This document shows positions 50,225-62,697 of a stretch of DNA of 64,000 nt, piece after piece. Source of the stretch: Reticulitermes lucifugus (Eukaryota > Arthropoda > Insecta > Blattodea > Rhinotermitidae); the NCBI GenBank assembly GCA_026260175.1, contig JAKCWW010000267.1, forward strand, positions 1-64,000, written 5' to 3'. Each line of letters begins with the position of its first letter. The stretch's first letter is position 1. A program made the position numbers and the translations under genes. The notes under the pieces are model-generated. The model saw only the letters and a program-made list of their open reading frames with translations, searched no databases and was not told where the DNA came from.

Positions 50225-52189
50225 AGCTAACATATATGCCTGGACATGGGCTATCCTGACTAAGATATCCTCTTCGTTCTTCTCAGTACCTACAAATAAA
50301 TACAGCTCCTCCTATCATAATAGGCTATAAAATCCGACTTACTTACAGCATGTATAATAACCAAGAAAAAAAAACCCAAAATCTCTGTTGCAGAGGCCTG
50401 GAGAATCTGAAAACAAATCAGCTAGTCAAGAAATCCACGCCCTTTATGGAACTGCGTGGTTCATGAACGTTTCTACCACATCCCGCAAATTGTTACTATC
50501 TTAACCCAGATGAAACCAACCCAATTACGTGAAGTTATAATTATTTTCAGTAGGATCTGTCTACACTGTATGATCAGTTCTATTTGCAGCAAAATACTGT
50601 AATGAGTAAGTTCTGTCAGCTGTTTTGTATTCGTGTCCAAATGACAAATTAGTAACATATTTGTACGAGGTTTGGAAATTCTTACGTAGGCATGTAGGTA
50701 ACTTGCATAAAATAAATTTAGATCAGACATAATTTTCATGGCTCTCAGAAGATATGAATCTAAGATTCTTATGATTTAGTAATAGTACGATTTGTTTCAG
50801 AGTTTTCGGGTTATCACAATTGTGTCGGGTTTCCACATGGATCAATCTTGTCGCATGTATTAATTCCTTTTATTTACTTTTTCAAACAAACTAATTTTTA
50901 AATTATTTTTATTCATCGATTACATAAACACCTCATTTTCGCTGCTTAAACTGTTAGATAATTAATGAATACTTCGTTGAAAGGAAGCGAAATGTAGAGA
51001 TGGTTAAATTTTTGGGAGAGGCTTTTGAATAATGTGAAGATAACAAAAGCTTCACCAAAGATTAACACCCTCCTGACTACTGCTTTCGATAGTGATGATG
51101 AAGATGATGATAAATCTCAGAAAAGTGGTTGAAAAATCATCCGAAACGTTGGCATCTACATTTAAGTATACAGGACTCCTCTAAGCAGAACACCGTTACC
51201 TGAGGAACTAAGAAATTCAGTGTCTCACACAGTTCTAATTGAGCATTAATCGGGCTAATAAAATATAATTGACTATACGTACAATACCGGCTCACACCTT
51301 GATAAGCCTCACTCTCAGACGGATTAGCAACAAAGTCTGCTGTCCTTTAATCTTCCGCTCACAGAGTTATTCATAAAGACTCTCCTGCGGAATTAAGTAC
51401 GACTCCAGCACAAGGTCATGACTGTGTTTACCTTATATTCTCACAATGCTGGCAACAGCTCAACAACTCAATGAGCTGTTATTACCTTGCCTTTTGTAAC
51501 ATACAACTTGGTCCCGTCCGGGGAGCTTAAATTGAAAGACGCTCTTCTTCCTTTCATTTACACACTACTCAAATTGTCACTGTGTCAAATTTCTTTAGAA
51601 TGTTAATTTCTGTTCTTCCAAAGTTCATAAATAGCCAGAGAAAAACATACAAAATTAGCCGTTGAAAAGAAACTCTTTGGTTCATTAAGAACCGTTCTGA
51701 GATTCTCATGTTGATGCAGAGGTTCCGGAAGAAAGCGCATTACATGAACAGTCTGAAGGCATCCCGCTGTGGTGGCCTGAGATGAGTGGGTGCTAAACAC
51801 AGTCAATATCTTTAGTCAGAAGCGCAACACACACTGCCTAAGCTGTTACTGCACTTTTCGTTTTGTGATTCATTTCGCGACACTAAATAAAAACATTTGA
51901 ATTAATAAATCTAGAATTCGTTATAGCTCATTACACTAAGTTACAAGTGACTAAGATTTAGTTACCGGCGAGAAGAGTGACTTTCATCTTAAAGTCAAAA
52001 CCGTCTGTCAAACCTACAGAGCCCAGTTTAATTAGGCAAGACCGACGTCATCGCAGTAGGTAAAAGGACTGTAGGTTAAAACTAATACCTCGCCACTTTC
52101 AGTGGGCATATGTAGGTACAGCCTAACATCCAGTGTACTATACACTTCCATTGCTTCGTGTCTAATTTTTAATATGTGAGAAGCGTACA

Positions 52190-52490
52190 GACGGGATAGC
52201 TTAGTCGGTATAGTGACTAGGCTATGCGCTAGACCAAAACCGTGGTTTGATTCCCAGCAGGATCAAGAGATGTTACTGTTTTCAAAAGCATTCAAGCAGG
52301 TTGTGGGACCCGGCCAACATATTCAAATGGCAGTGGGCATTGCATCCACAAGAGTAAAACGGCTGGAGCATTAATCTGACTGCTTATTTTGATCTTGTAC
52401 TGTGGTTGAGAAGAGTGTACGCTACGCCTCCATCCTTCTCCTCAATCTGCTTTCAGAGCATGCACAGGAACAAATTTACCTCCAGCCCTA
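52190..52490 (+). repeat. SINE family 1 copy
   Basis: The A-box region is GATAGCTTAGTCGGTATAGT and the B-box place TGGTTTGATTCCCAGCAGG. The mid part AAAACGGCTGGAGCATTAAT matches AAAGCGGCTGAGGCAT in other copies, and the tail is AGCATGCACAGGAACAAATT then TACCTCC. The open frame at 52402-52632 is partly this element. Confidence 0.75.
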
Positions 52491-53130
52491 CTATACCATT
52501 GGTTGTAATTCAAATGCAGGACTTCTACTTTGGATAACAGTATCTCTGGTTGTGTTCTTTATTAAACATCAGGCCATGCAGACGTTGACTTGTAGATCTA
52601 AACCTTCTCAACCGACAAAATACAGTTTCTAATGATTTAACAAAACTACTGATCTTGTAAACCACAAAAAATGACTACTTTTTAAAAGTAGCGAATCGTC
52701 CCTTTCACGTCATGGATGCTTTACTACATGCTCAGTGGACTTATGGTTCTGTGGACACCTCATCGGATTTTGAAAAGTGTTTGTCCTTGCGTAAAATCGG
52801 TCAGTAATCCAGAAAGGAATAAATAATAAAGGATCCTGTTATCGTCATGTGAAAACCACCGTGACCATAATAACATTTTTGTGGAAAGATTCCGACCGCC
52901 CGTTATTTGTCCACTTATGGTTAAGGCGATGTGAGACATCTTTCTTTCTGTTGACAGTGCCAGAAGTGTCAGAAGGCCAGGATATAGGAATGTAAATAAC
53001 CAACGTAAAGAAATTTGGTTGGCAAAACGACGTCACATTGTGGAGAGGCATTTCTAGAACTTGAGTTATCACACGAAACGTGTCAGTACCGAAGTAAACG
53101 CAGTCGCAGTGTAGGCTACTGGTACACGGG

Positions 53131-53516
53131 CACTGTAACAGTGCGCTGTAAAAGAAGTAGCTAAAGAGATTAGGCAGTGTAAAAGCATTATCGCGCCTCC
53201 AGCTAGGGACGGAAGGGAAGATTTCTGGAACAAAGAGTCCAACACTCTAAGTATGGATTGGGGCAGTTTACCTGGCCTTGCCTGTCTTAGCTCGGGCCAG
53301 AATATATATGACCGGGCGTATAGGTATGTAAACTGCGACCACCCGCAGAAGCAGCAGCTAGAGGCTCGCAGGCAGGCCCAACAATACCTCGACGACAGAC
53401 TTAACATGGGATGGAGAAAGATTACGATGACCCTATGCCTCCCCCCTGCAGAGGCCCTGAGTGTTATCCCCAGTTCACATCTTCCCGACCTGACGACAGC
53501 TTTCACTGTGTTATAA
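53131..53516 (+). other. Unidentified GC-rich open stretch
   Basis: The plus strand is open for about 128 codons ending at the TAA at 53514-53516; the only in-frame ATG-led part is 53253-53516. The product would contain AKEIRQCKSIIAPPARDGRE, IYDRAYRYVNCDHPQKQQLE and ARRQAQQYLDDRLNMGWRK, a balanced, protein-like composition. The minus strand is also open over 53069-53506, which weakens the case since GC-rich DNA has few stops. I recognise no family. It could be an exon of an unknown gene or part of an old GC-rich repeat. Confidence 0.25.
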
Positions 53517-54025
53517 CGTCTTTTTGCTCAATGTCTTCCTCTTTCTATTTCAAAGAAAGGTATAAGTTATACTGAGAAACGCACACCTTGCTGAAACTCT
53601 GAAGAATGGGCATTATGTTCCTTGCACTACTGTCATTGATACCGCAGTAGACTACTGGTGAGAAGACATGGAAAACATGGGAAGGTATAATTCAAGACAG
53701 ATACTTCCTTACATCTAGAATTCAGACATATACCTGCTCGGAAGAAAAAAGTTTCCCTTCCTCACGCTTTATTAGGTAAAATCGGAACACAACGTCCTCC
53801 ATGGAACTAATAGCAACATCCTGAGTGTAACGAGCTGAAGATACACAGTTTCTTAAAGCTAAATATGCGGTTAAAGTAGTAAGGGTTTAAAACCATTTAC
53901 CTCTTCGTCAAACACAAATATATACGTTTTTATTCAAAAGTCTGGAAATCAGGTACATGTAGACGTTTCGGCTTATCATGAAAATTAATCATAAAACGAA
54001 ACTTGAAAAGTAGCTGATTCCAAAA

Positions 54026-54029
<4 letters not shown>

Positions 54030-54069
<40 letters not shown>
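54030..54069 (+). repeat. (AT)n microsatellite
   Basis: About 20 AT units, followed by ACACATG. Confidence 0.95.
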
Positions 54070-54074
<5 letters not shown>

Positions 54075-54134
54075 GTTAGGATGACAAGTGTTTACCTCAA
54101 AAAAACAAGGTTTTTTTGTACGCGTTTTTGTGTA

Positions 54135-54170
<36 letters not shown>
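54135..54170 (+). repeat. (ATT)n microsatellite
   Basis: About 12 ATT units, only 65 bp from the (AT)n run at 54030-54069. Confidence 0.95.
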
Positions 54171-55611
54171 TCAATGCAATATGTACCCGTATTCTTCAAA
54201 ATTTGAACATCAACTCCTTATGGGATATTACGTCATGTCTTTGAAATCATATTTCCCGACCGCTTTAAAGGTTATAAGGTCTTCGTTTAAGTATTAATGT
54301 TTTCAAGATTTTACTACATTGACCTGCATGACTATACAACGTAACCTGGAGCGTGTAAATCTATACATGTACCAAAATTCAGAAAGAGTCACTTGTTTTA
54401 TATTTGAATAAATATGTCACAAATTCGCTTGACTGACAAGAATGTGGCACAACTGGTCCTGTGAAGACCTATTTTATTCATCAGTATCACTTCAGACACA
54501 GATGTGTTGCGATTCCAAAGTCCCCTCTCGTAATTTCACTCACAAAACTTACGTGGCTAAATCCCTTTGACAAGTGTATCGGGGAATTATAAACACCCCT
54601 TACTAAAGCTTTTCTACAAAAGAAAATAAATGATAAATGGATGTAGTAATTAATCAACCTAATAAAAGATAGTGGGTGCTGATCTTCCAATTGATTGCGT
54701 AATATCAGTGTGGAGGAACGTAACAAAATTCTACACATGCTATACCGAAAATGTGGTAAATTTGTCCCTCCAGCAAACAGCACAATTCTGTACTCGAATA
54801 CAGAGAGTTACACGCACTGTGATTGTCACTTTCACTGACAGTCATACTCTACAAAATTCTCTGCTTTGAGCAATGTCTTTAGCAGCTTCTTTCACTCCCC
54901 TTCTCCTCCCGCACAATCAACTCTCTTTAGAGCCTATTGCGGAAGACTTATTTGGTTGGAGTTATACACATTATTACAGACACTTTACAGGTGAATTCCA
55001 CCAACAGAATAATTAAATAGATCAGGACTGTGTTAAGCCTTTTTCAAATTTGTAAATTTCCTAATTAATTGTCTAATAGCAAGCCCTACCCCCAAGGTTT
55101 TACTTGGGAACTTGAAACCTAAAAAAGAAGCCTGTTGGTGAGGAACAAAACTGTCTTTCAGCAGAAACTTTTATTTAGATCAGATTTTAAGGCTAAGGAC
55201 ATAAACTTTTTAAGTAGAGTATTCACTATATGTATTTCCAGGTTTAAAGTTTATATCCTGCACTTGTCCACTCAGTTTATGTATGTGATCCGCAACGTTC
55301 CATCTAAATCTTCTACAGCTGTGTGAACATGCTACTGCTCTTAGCAGAAATATTTTACACGACCTGACGACTGCGCGGCCTTAAAATCTTTTTGTAATAT
55401 GCATAATAAGAATATTTACAATGAAAATTGAAAACTCCCAGCTGCGCGACAACAATTCAGTGTGGCGGAAGCATTTCTTTACTGTGCGGCCGCGCACCCG
55501 CGCAGCTTAGAGGGAAGATTGGTGATCCGCATGATTTTTACAAACAGCGATTTTTTCCCTATAACAAATTCACAAATAATGTGTGAACTGAATCTCTATA
55601 GCCAATGTAAT

Positions 55612-56215
55612 ATACAAAATGACTGGAAAGTAAATCCATAAATTCCAATGGCTATATCTCATAAACCGAATGCTACATTGCTACAATACTTGCACCACTT
55701 TAAAGCCCATACACTACTATATAATAACAGATTTCAAAGATCCCATCATTTTGCGAACATTACTAAAACCTGGAAGTCACAACAGGCTTGACACTCTTTC
55801 TTAAGAATTCAAGGGAAAGAGAGACAAAACTATCTTACATTTGTTGTTTCAGTTCATCTTGTGTTGCTGGTCCTGATCAGTACACTTCCTGTTTGACACA
55901 AACTCGCAAAGCAAAATTATATGGATGATATTCTGTTTGCCTTCGAAACCTATTCCACCGACCAGAGAAACAGTTGTCAAGCCACGTAGGAACAGGTAGT
56001 GCTAAATTTGTGTGCTCCATCTTGCATAAAGTGCAATTTTGCAGAAGTGTGCAATGGGCAACACGAAATTGCCAAGTGCATATATTCAAGTAGCGCTCGC
56101 CATTAATTTCTCTCATATTTACTTTATAATAACCATGTAAATCCATGTTAGTCTTACAAGTCATGTCATGGTTCAGGCAGTTTCTTATTCGTCGAACTCT
56201 CATTGCAAAAGCCCG
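55612..56215 (-). mobile_element. Decayed mariner-like DDE transposase
   Basis: The minus-strand frame at 55877-56203 reads MDLHGYYKVNMREINGERYL, then PTWLDNCFSGRWNRFRRQTE and LRVCVKQEVY. This matches the C-terminal half of an insect Tc1/mariner-superfamily transposase whose usual text is HGYYN..., WLD..FPGRWIGR.GP.EWP, PRSPDLTPLDFFLWG..K..VY. The SPDLTPLDF segment with a catalytic acid has become YHPYNFA, so it cannot be active. Further left are GATATAGCCATTGGAATTTA-like sequences (read on the minus strand), which look like the element's 3' untranslated end near 55612. The 5' half is missing. Confidence 0.7.
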
Positions 56216-56511
56216 GATTTTAACCCAGGTCTAGCCACCTGTTTTAATAAAATAGTGCTGGAATGGACATTCGGCCAAATAAAATCAAGTCAGTCGTGTC
56301 TCTTCTGAGGCTCTGCTGGCTCAGAGTTCGATACAGTTTCTGTTCGGTTTCTTGCTTAGGGTTTCTTTTAATTGTGTTTGAAAAAAGATTTAGATACTAA
56401 GCAATTAATTGATACTTTATGAGCTTTAAGTTTCTAATGCCAATTACGTTTCAGTCAAGTGCGGGATGGGTACAAATATTTTTGTAAATATATTTTAATA
56501 CTCTTGCAAAT

Positions 56512-56540
56512 TAGACTAGACTAGACTAGACTAGACTAGA
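56512..56540 (+). repeat. (GACTA)n minisatellite
   Basis: Nearly six perfect pentamer units of GACTA. Confidence 0.95.
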
Positions 56541-57722
56541 TATGTTAAAAATCTCTACTAATTAATGGAAATAAGCCTTCCAAAGCATAACAAATTTAAG
56601 TGAAGATATAAATACAGGGAGAATTTTAAGATATTTCTAAAGACTAAAATATATTTCTTTTGACATCCTTTACTTTTGTTTGACCAAGGCTATGAAGAGT
56701 GACAAACGTTTTTGAGCGGTTTAAGTATTTAATTAGCTACGAAGGAAATAACGAATCAATTTCTGTTCTTCATGCTACCTGTTTCTGTACTTCAACTCCA
56801 GACCCACACACACTTTCTCTCTCTTCACATACAGAATCGTAAAGTGTAAGACTAAATTAGTTTCTTTGAAGAATAAAATTCCGCTTTTTGACATTTCGTT
56901 AACCGTTGTTTGAGTTTTTAAAACACTTAGACATGAGGGTCAGCTCTTAATTTACTTATTGAGTTACTTTGGACATTCCATAACTAAAATTCCTACACAA
57001 AAGTAGTAACAAATGTAAATGTGTCAAGGAAAGTAACGTGGACAAAACTATTGAAAACTTACAGCTGGCTTTCTATTATTTCTTCTGAATATGGGACAGG
57101 TACTGAGACAGAAGGTATTAAAATGAAATTCTAGACAGGAGTATGTCACAAGGTAAATTTTATGTTCAGCAGTAAAAACATTTTCCAAAACCTTAAGGAA
57201 TTAAAATCTTTATACTGTTTAAGCAATTTGAAGTTACATTTCGGAAAATAAATTTGTAGAACGTCCTTTTTAAAAAAAAAGGCGTATATAGCGAGCACCC
57301 TGTAACATTCGGCAGTTAATAGGTATTAAATTGATTAACTGATGGTAACTCTGCCTTACGAATTAGAAAATATAAGCAAAAGGAAAATCATTTATGCCGG
57401 GGAAGAGTGAGAATTTGTTCTAATCCAGAGGCTCGCTAATATTTCTTGTGTTACAGGTAATGTGTTGCTGTAAAAATACGCTTGCTCTCCACCTTAGTCA
57501 AGCTTCTGGATGGAACACGTTATTTTCGCTACAACTTGCAGAGAGGGGAACGTATAATTAATTGATATTAAACGAGAGTGGAATTACCAGGTAATCTCAT
57601 CAACCTTGGTGCAAGCCAGGACGCTCATCCTGAGTGTTGTCTAATCCCAATACTGGAAACTGACATCAATACTTCAACAGGTTCTATAATGTTTAACGAA
57701 ACCTATTTAAAAAAATTGCCGA

Positions 57723-57978
57723 TCCCAGTGGCCGCGCGGTCTAAGGCGTGGGTCTGCGGCCGCTCGCTTGCTGGGACTGCGGTTTCGAATCCCGCCGTGG
57801 CTTAGATATCTGTCTCTTGTGAGTGTTGTGTTTTCTCAGGTAGAGGTCTCTGCGTCGGGCTGATCACTCGTCCAGAGGAGTCATATCGAGTGCTGTGTGT
57901 CTGAATGTGATCGCGAAGCTCGCCAATGAGGCCCTGGCCCACTAGGGGCTGTCGTGCCATGAAAAAAAAAATAAAAAT
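57723..57978 (+). repeat. SINE family 2, complete copy
   Basis: The head is GTGGCCGCGCGGTCTAAGGC, then GTGGGTCTGCGGCCGCTCGC, a B-box block GGTTTCGAATCCCG (one base longer than consensus), GTGTTTTCTCAGGTAGAGG, CTCGTCCAGAGGAGTC, GGCCCACTAGGGGCTGTCG, TGCCATG and an A-rich tail. This is the reference copy for 46911-47103 and 10862-10905. It is much GC-richer than its flanks. The open frames 57578-57805 (plus) and 57802-58047 (minus) are largely derived from it. Confidence 0.88.
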
Positions 57979-58629
57979 TTTCCACATATTCCAACGGGAG
58001 TCTTCTACTTCTTTAGATTGATACATTGTTGGATCATTTGATGACACTATCCAAAGGCAATGAATAATTATGAATTGTGAGCAGGAAAGTATTAGAAATG
58101 CTGTCGTAGCCTGTGTAAGGGTCTATCTCGGTAATCGCCTGAAGAAACATAGAAAAAACCCGGAAAGCCTCAATTAGTGTAGCTGTAACCAGACTGGAAT
58201 ATAGAGACCATAATTTCCCTCCAACATGCTGAGCTAAATTTTGAATGTCAGCAACATACGTACTGTGTTAATGCCTTTCTTCAATATTGACCTATGTCCA
58301 AGAAATTCCATGCAGGTAAAAGTTCATGAGATATTTCTGGAAAATTGCGACCCTCTTGAAACAATGTCCTGGCTTTCATGTCCACATTGTGTGATCTATT
58401 TAGATGTAGCCTATATACGTTAGACGAGAGGCAGATTTTAATTGTTTCTTATTGTGTCACTCCTGCAAGCACTATCCCTTTAATTTTATATTTCTGGAGA
58501 GGCATAGGCAATATTGAAATTGGCCAAGAGATGGAAGGCCAATGTTCCATTTCGGTGAGTAGCAGAAATATACTCTCTTAGTCATTCCATCAATGAACCC
58601 CCTTGAAATCTAAAGAGTGTCTTGCTCAA

Positions 58630-58690
58630 TTTTTAAGCCAGCCGGGACGTTAATCTGACTGCTTACTTCCTTTCGGTTTGCAGATCTAGA
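58630..58690 (+). repeat. Possible SINE family 1 fragment
   Basis: CCAGCCGGGACGTTAATCTG then ACTGCTTACTTCC matches the middle of the copy at 52190 (GGCTGGAGCATTAATCTGAC, TGCTTATTTTG), including an identical 16-base stretch. No head or tail is visible. Confidence 0.4.
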
Positions 58691-59137
58691 ATATGGGAAA
58701 TTCACCACCGATCCTCTTTATTTCTCTGATCCTGTTCCATAAGGCTAAAGACAACTTGAGATTTACCGTATTTCTTACTTTACGACATGTCCTTCTCTAT
58801 ATTTTGCAAGGATAGGGCCTAATATTGCATTCGATTTTGCAGTGTCGAACATTTGGTTCAACACAAGCACGAATTGTAAAAAGAAAAATATATAATATTA
58901 AGAACACATTTTCTCCTGTAAACAAAATTAAATAATCTCAAGGTCATCAACATTAATATCCAATGTATTCTGGAATATGATGTCCTGTAGTCCAGCAGAG
59001 AGACACGTTTCTTAAGATTCTTACCCTAAATATTTATGTTGTAGGTTTTTCCTGAACGTTGGTATTTATCCATCAAAATATGCGACATAACACCCCAGAA
59101 GAGAGTAATTTTAACTTTCAATTCAATCTTATACTAA

Positions 59138-59325
59138 CCATGCCATGCCTCAGGTGGTTAGTCACGGAGATCTCACGGTGGAGCACGGATTCAATTACAG
59201 GTCTGTCCAGTTGGGATGTGTGGTGAAAAAGGTGACCCTGGGAATGGTTTCTCTCCGAGTACTTCGGGTTTACCCTCTCACTAATATTACACCAGTGCCC
59301 CACTCATATCCTTACGTCTACCAAC
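59138..59325 (+). repeat. tRNA-derived SINE, family 3
   Basis: The tRNA-like head GCCTCAGGTGGTTAGTCACG is followed by GGTGGAGCACGGATTCAATT (B-box place), ACAGGTCTGTCCAGTTGGG, GAAAAAGGTGACCCTGGGA, TTTCTCCGAGTACTTCGGG and CTAATATTACACCAGTGCCC. The motif 'TTTCTCCGAGTACT.CGG.TT.CCCT' followed by 'TAATATT.CACC' is a body I recognise from arthropod SINEs (recollection). Both overlapping open frames are derived from it. Confidence 0.65.
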
Positions 59326-60451
59326 GAAAATCTACAGTATTTGCAATTGCAACGGTCGTTAAATAAGGCACCTAGGGTGTTATATTGATTAGGCAGTACA
59401 AGAAGTTAGGCAGGCACACCTCCAATGTGCGGCATCTACTCTTTTCCTAGCTAGCTGCTAATTCATTCATAACCATTTACAGGAAGAGCATATTACAACT
59501 GCTGCTTTACCCGACTGCTATTTTACAGCCAAACCTACCTACACCCTTAGCAGCAGATTTTATCTCTCTCTGCCTACTGTCCACCCGAATCTTAAGTTAG
59601 AAGTAGTGCAAGATGTTACTCGACACAAACACACCACCTTGTTGTAAAAAGAGGACTGCTTTGTGAAGTCTTTATAATTATTTTATATTATTTTAATTAT
59701 TAAGTATATCTATCGTAATAATTCTTCTATTGATTGCTCTTAAATATTGTAGCAATTGAGGGAAAGCATTAAATTGCATTTTTACTGAATATGCAAGAAA
59801 ATAATTTTAAAACTTCTTGAAAAACAGCCTGATAGAATGAGTGGTGCTATTAAACATATTTATCTACAAGGTTCAAGGCTGCAATAGGTAATACCAGGAT
59901 CACAGTATTTCTCAACTGCTTTAAGAAGACGGGATGTTTCTGCAGTTTCTGCCAACTAGCATAGATATCTATAATTACAAGAATGGCCTGATACATTAGG
60001 ACAGAATAACGTAAAAATTCCAGCTGTTAAAATTTTATATAATCTGTAAATATGTGACAGCTTCATGATTCAGCAACTATGTACGGTAGTCATTCACAGA
60101 AGACGTAGAGTAAATATTCATTTAACGTTAGGCTACGTTCCTGCTAATTACAAACTCGAAGGAAACAACGTGGAATTTAGCATTATTTTATAAGTTTAAA
60201 TTAAACAGAAATTAAAATACTCGAAATAAACAACGTTTATCCGAGTCAGCGTAGTTTATCGAAATTTCGGTCACTCAAGTTTGTCAATGTTAAAGTGAAA
60301 TTGTTCCAAGCAAAGTTGAACGAGCACTGCGTGTAGTTATACTCAGTGCCTGACAGATGGCCTTAGCAGTCAGACAGCCTCAATATGTATACACTGTCAG
60401 TCATATAGGAACTTCCCTGTAGCACTTTCAAATGATCTTTGCACTAACAAA

Positions 60452-60538
60452 GTGTAATAGAATTCAATGGACTGGAAGAGTATAGAACAGAATATAACTG
60501 TATAAAATATAATAGAATAGAATAATACTATGATAGAG
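60452..60538 (+). repeat. Decayed AATAG-type simple repeat
   Basis: Irregular GAATA/AATAGA/TATAG units with A-rich interruptions. Confidence 0.7.
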
Positions 60539-60583
60539 TGGAAAGGACTGGGCGTAAAACCGTTGTGGCCCTGGACCAGTAGT

Positions 60584-60635
60584 TTAATAATCTATTAATC
60601 TATTAATTAATCTATTAATATTAATCTATTAATTA
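60584..60635 (+). repeat. TCTATTAA simple repeat
   Basis: TCTATTAA/TTAA units repeated about five times. Confidence 0.85.
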
Positions 60636-61821
60636 CGAAAAGTAACTCGGCACCTTTATTGTATACAATGATTTACCAATTAGGACTTCACGCTAGTCAC
60701 TAGGGTTCGACAGGTGAACACCGAGTAATAGTATGATATACTAACAATTGCTTAATACGTCTATATGGTGACAAGCAATTTGCGACTTGGGTTGGTTTTG
60801 ACTTTTTTTAATTTCTTCTCGTGCAAAGAATTTTGCTTATCTGCCGTGCAGAAAAATAACTTTAATTATACGTACCGTTTAGAAATGGAAATTAACCTGA
60901 TCTTTATTTAAAGATTTAATTTTTTAACCTCAGTATCGTTGATAAAAACAATGTAAATTTTTATAGACAATGTAAGTTGTATGTGCTGAACTCATACAAA
61001 ATACACAAATTCGGAATGTGGACAGAATATAATATTTCTTTGTAATATAGAGCTTGGTGTTATACAAATTAACCACTGAGGTTTAATTGGTTAGCTGATG
61101 AGAATTAAAATGAATTTGTCTTAAACTTAAATATTAAATTTAATCCGTCCAGTAAATTCGGAAATGAAACTTACGGAAAGAAGGGCCAGGCCGTTCCGTT
61201 ATGCTGACATTATTGTGTAAAGAACGCCAAAATAATATTGTTAGTGCTTTTAGTGTACCATATTTTAGTTCAATTCTGCCCCAGCTCCACATCCTAAAAT
61301 TTCTAAAATAGATCCTTTTAGATAAAAATAATTTCTGTAACCTATAGAAAATTATTAACCCATAAAAATTTAAGGCAGATAAAAAAGCATTGGAAAATGT
61401 CTATTCAAAATTACATGCAAAAGGAAGAATAAAGTCAGTAAGGCACAGCCCCTATTGAAGGACACAAGAAAATGAGAACTAAGCACTTTTTGGGGAGAAA
61501 AAATTAATCCCAGTAGAGCAGTAAAGCGAGTTATAATGTAAGACATTAGGTCAATGTAAATAGATATGTACTTAAGAAACATATGTTCTGCAAGAACCTG
61601 GCGCTACTGATGACTGCTTCATGTAAAGGAAGAGCACAACTCAGTAAATAGATTTTCATTTCATATTAATAGTTCCTTCATCTGCAGCCTGCTTCCAACC
61701 AACAGGGTCTATCCCACTTTTGTTTTGAATTTTTGTAATGTTTGTTGAGCGTACTGAATTCCAGTTCAGGGCTGCAGTCGTAACGGTGTTTCACTAATTG
61801 ATGTTTTTAAAATAGCATCAA

Positions 61822-61870
61822 CGATGATGATGATGATGATAATGATGATGATGATGATGGTGATGACGAC
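61822..61870 (+). repeat. (GAT)n microsatellite
   Basis: About 15 GAT units with a few single-base interruptions. Confidence 0.92.
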
Positions 61871-62590
61871 TTAATGACACTTGCGAAATTTGAGTTTCTC
61901 AAATTTGTGCTGAACAAAATGCCCACCTTTTGACTATAACGCCATGTACGTATTTTGACACATATTTAACACAGCTTGGAGAAAACTAAGTGCCTCAGTC
62001 GTCAGTGTCATATGAAGGCAGCGTCTACCGAAAAGTTGATACGTACTTACACGTCTGCAAGGCGTAGTATCCCAGAACACGCAAATCAAAATCATCATGA
62101 TTTCCTTATAATTGTGTTCACCAGCTACAAGAACGCCGAGTTTTCATATTACTTATTTTAAATAGCCTAACAGGTAAATGACAACGTATTAAATATAATC
62201 ATGAAAAGAAGCCTCCGTTAGGGAGAAAGTATTTATGTTAGAACGTTCAAAAAGTTACTGCTAAGCACTTGTATTTGTTGAAAGTTTATTTTTAGGTGAA
62301 GGATCATTTTCCATCATCGCTTGCGTTAAAAATAAAAAATCTCTTAATAGATTTCGTAGGTACACGAATTTAACAGAAATCAAAACTGGATGATTGTGGA
62401 GGATGAAATGATAATATGACGTTAACACAATCAGGTATTAAAATTACAGCTAGGAACTGAATTATTATAGGTAATTAAATCATAACTTTATCTTCAATAA
62501 ATTAGGCGATCCAGCTCAGTTTGTGCTATTTTTTAGGTTTAAGGACTGTACTTGAGGAAATGACACAGCGTCAATGGATACTCGTATCTT

Positions 62591-62697
62591 GACATTTCGA
62601 GAAAAAGTAGTGTTCGCATCTTTAAAGGTTACAATGTCATTCTTCTTGAAAATTTAAACCTTTGAAGAAAATGATACTACTTTTCTTCGAAACTTCG
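62591..62697. repeat. Imperfect inverted repeat
   Basis: The left arm includes TTTCGAGAAAAAGTAGT and TCTTTAAAGGTT. The right arm read in reverse gives TTTCGAAGAAAAGTAGT and TCTTCAAAGGTTT. The arms are about 40 bp with a loop of about 25 bp. It could be the ends of a very small MITE or a chance AT-rich hairpin. Confidence 0.55.
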
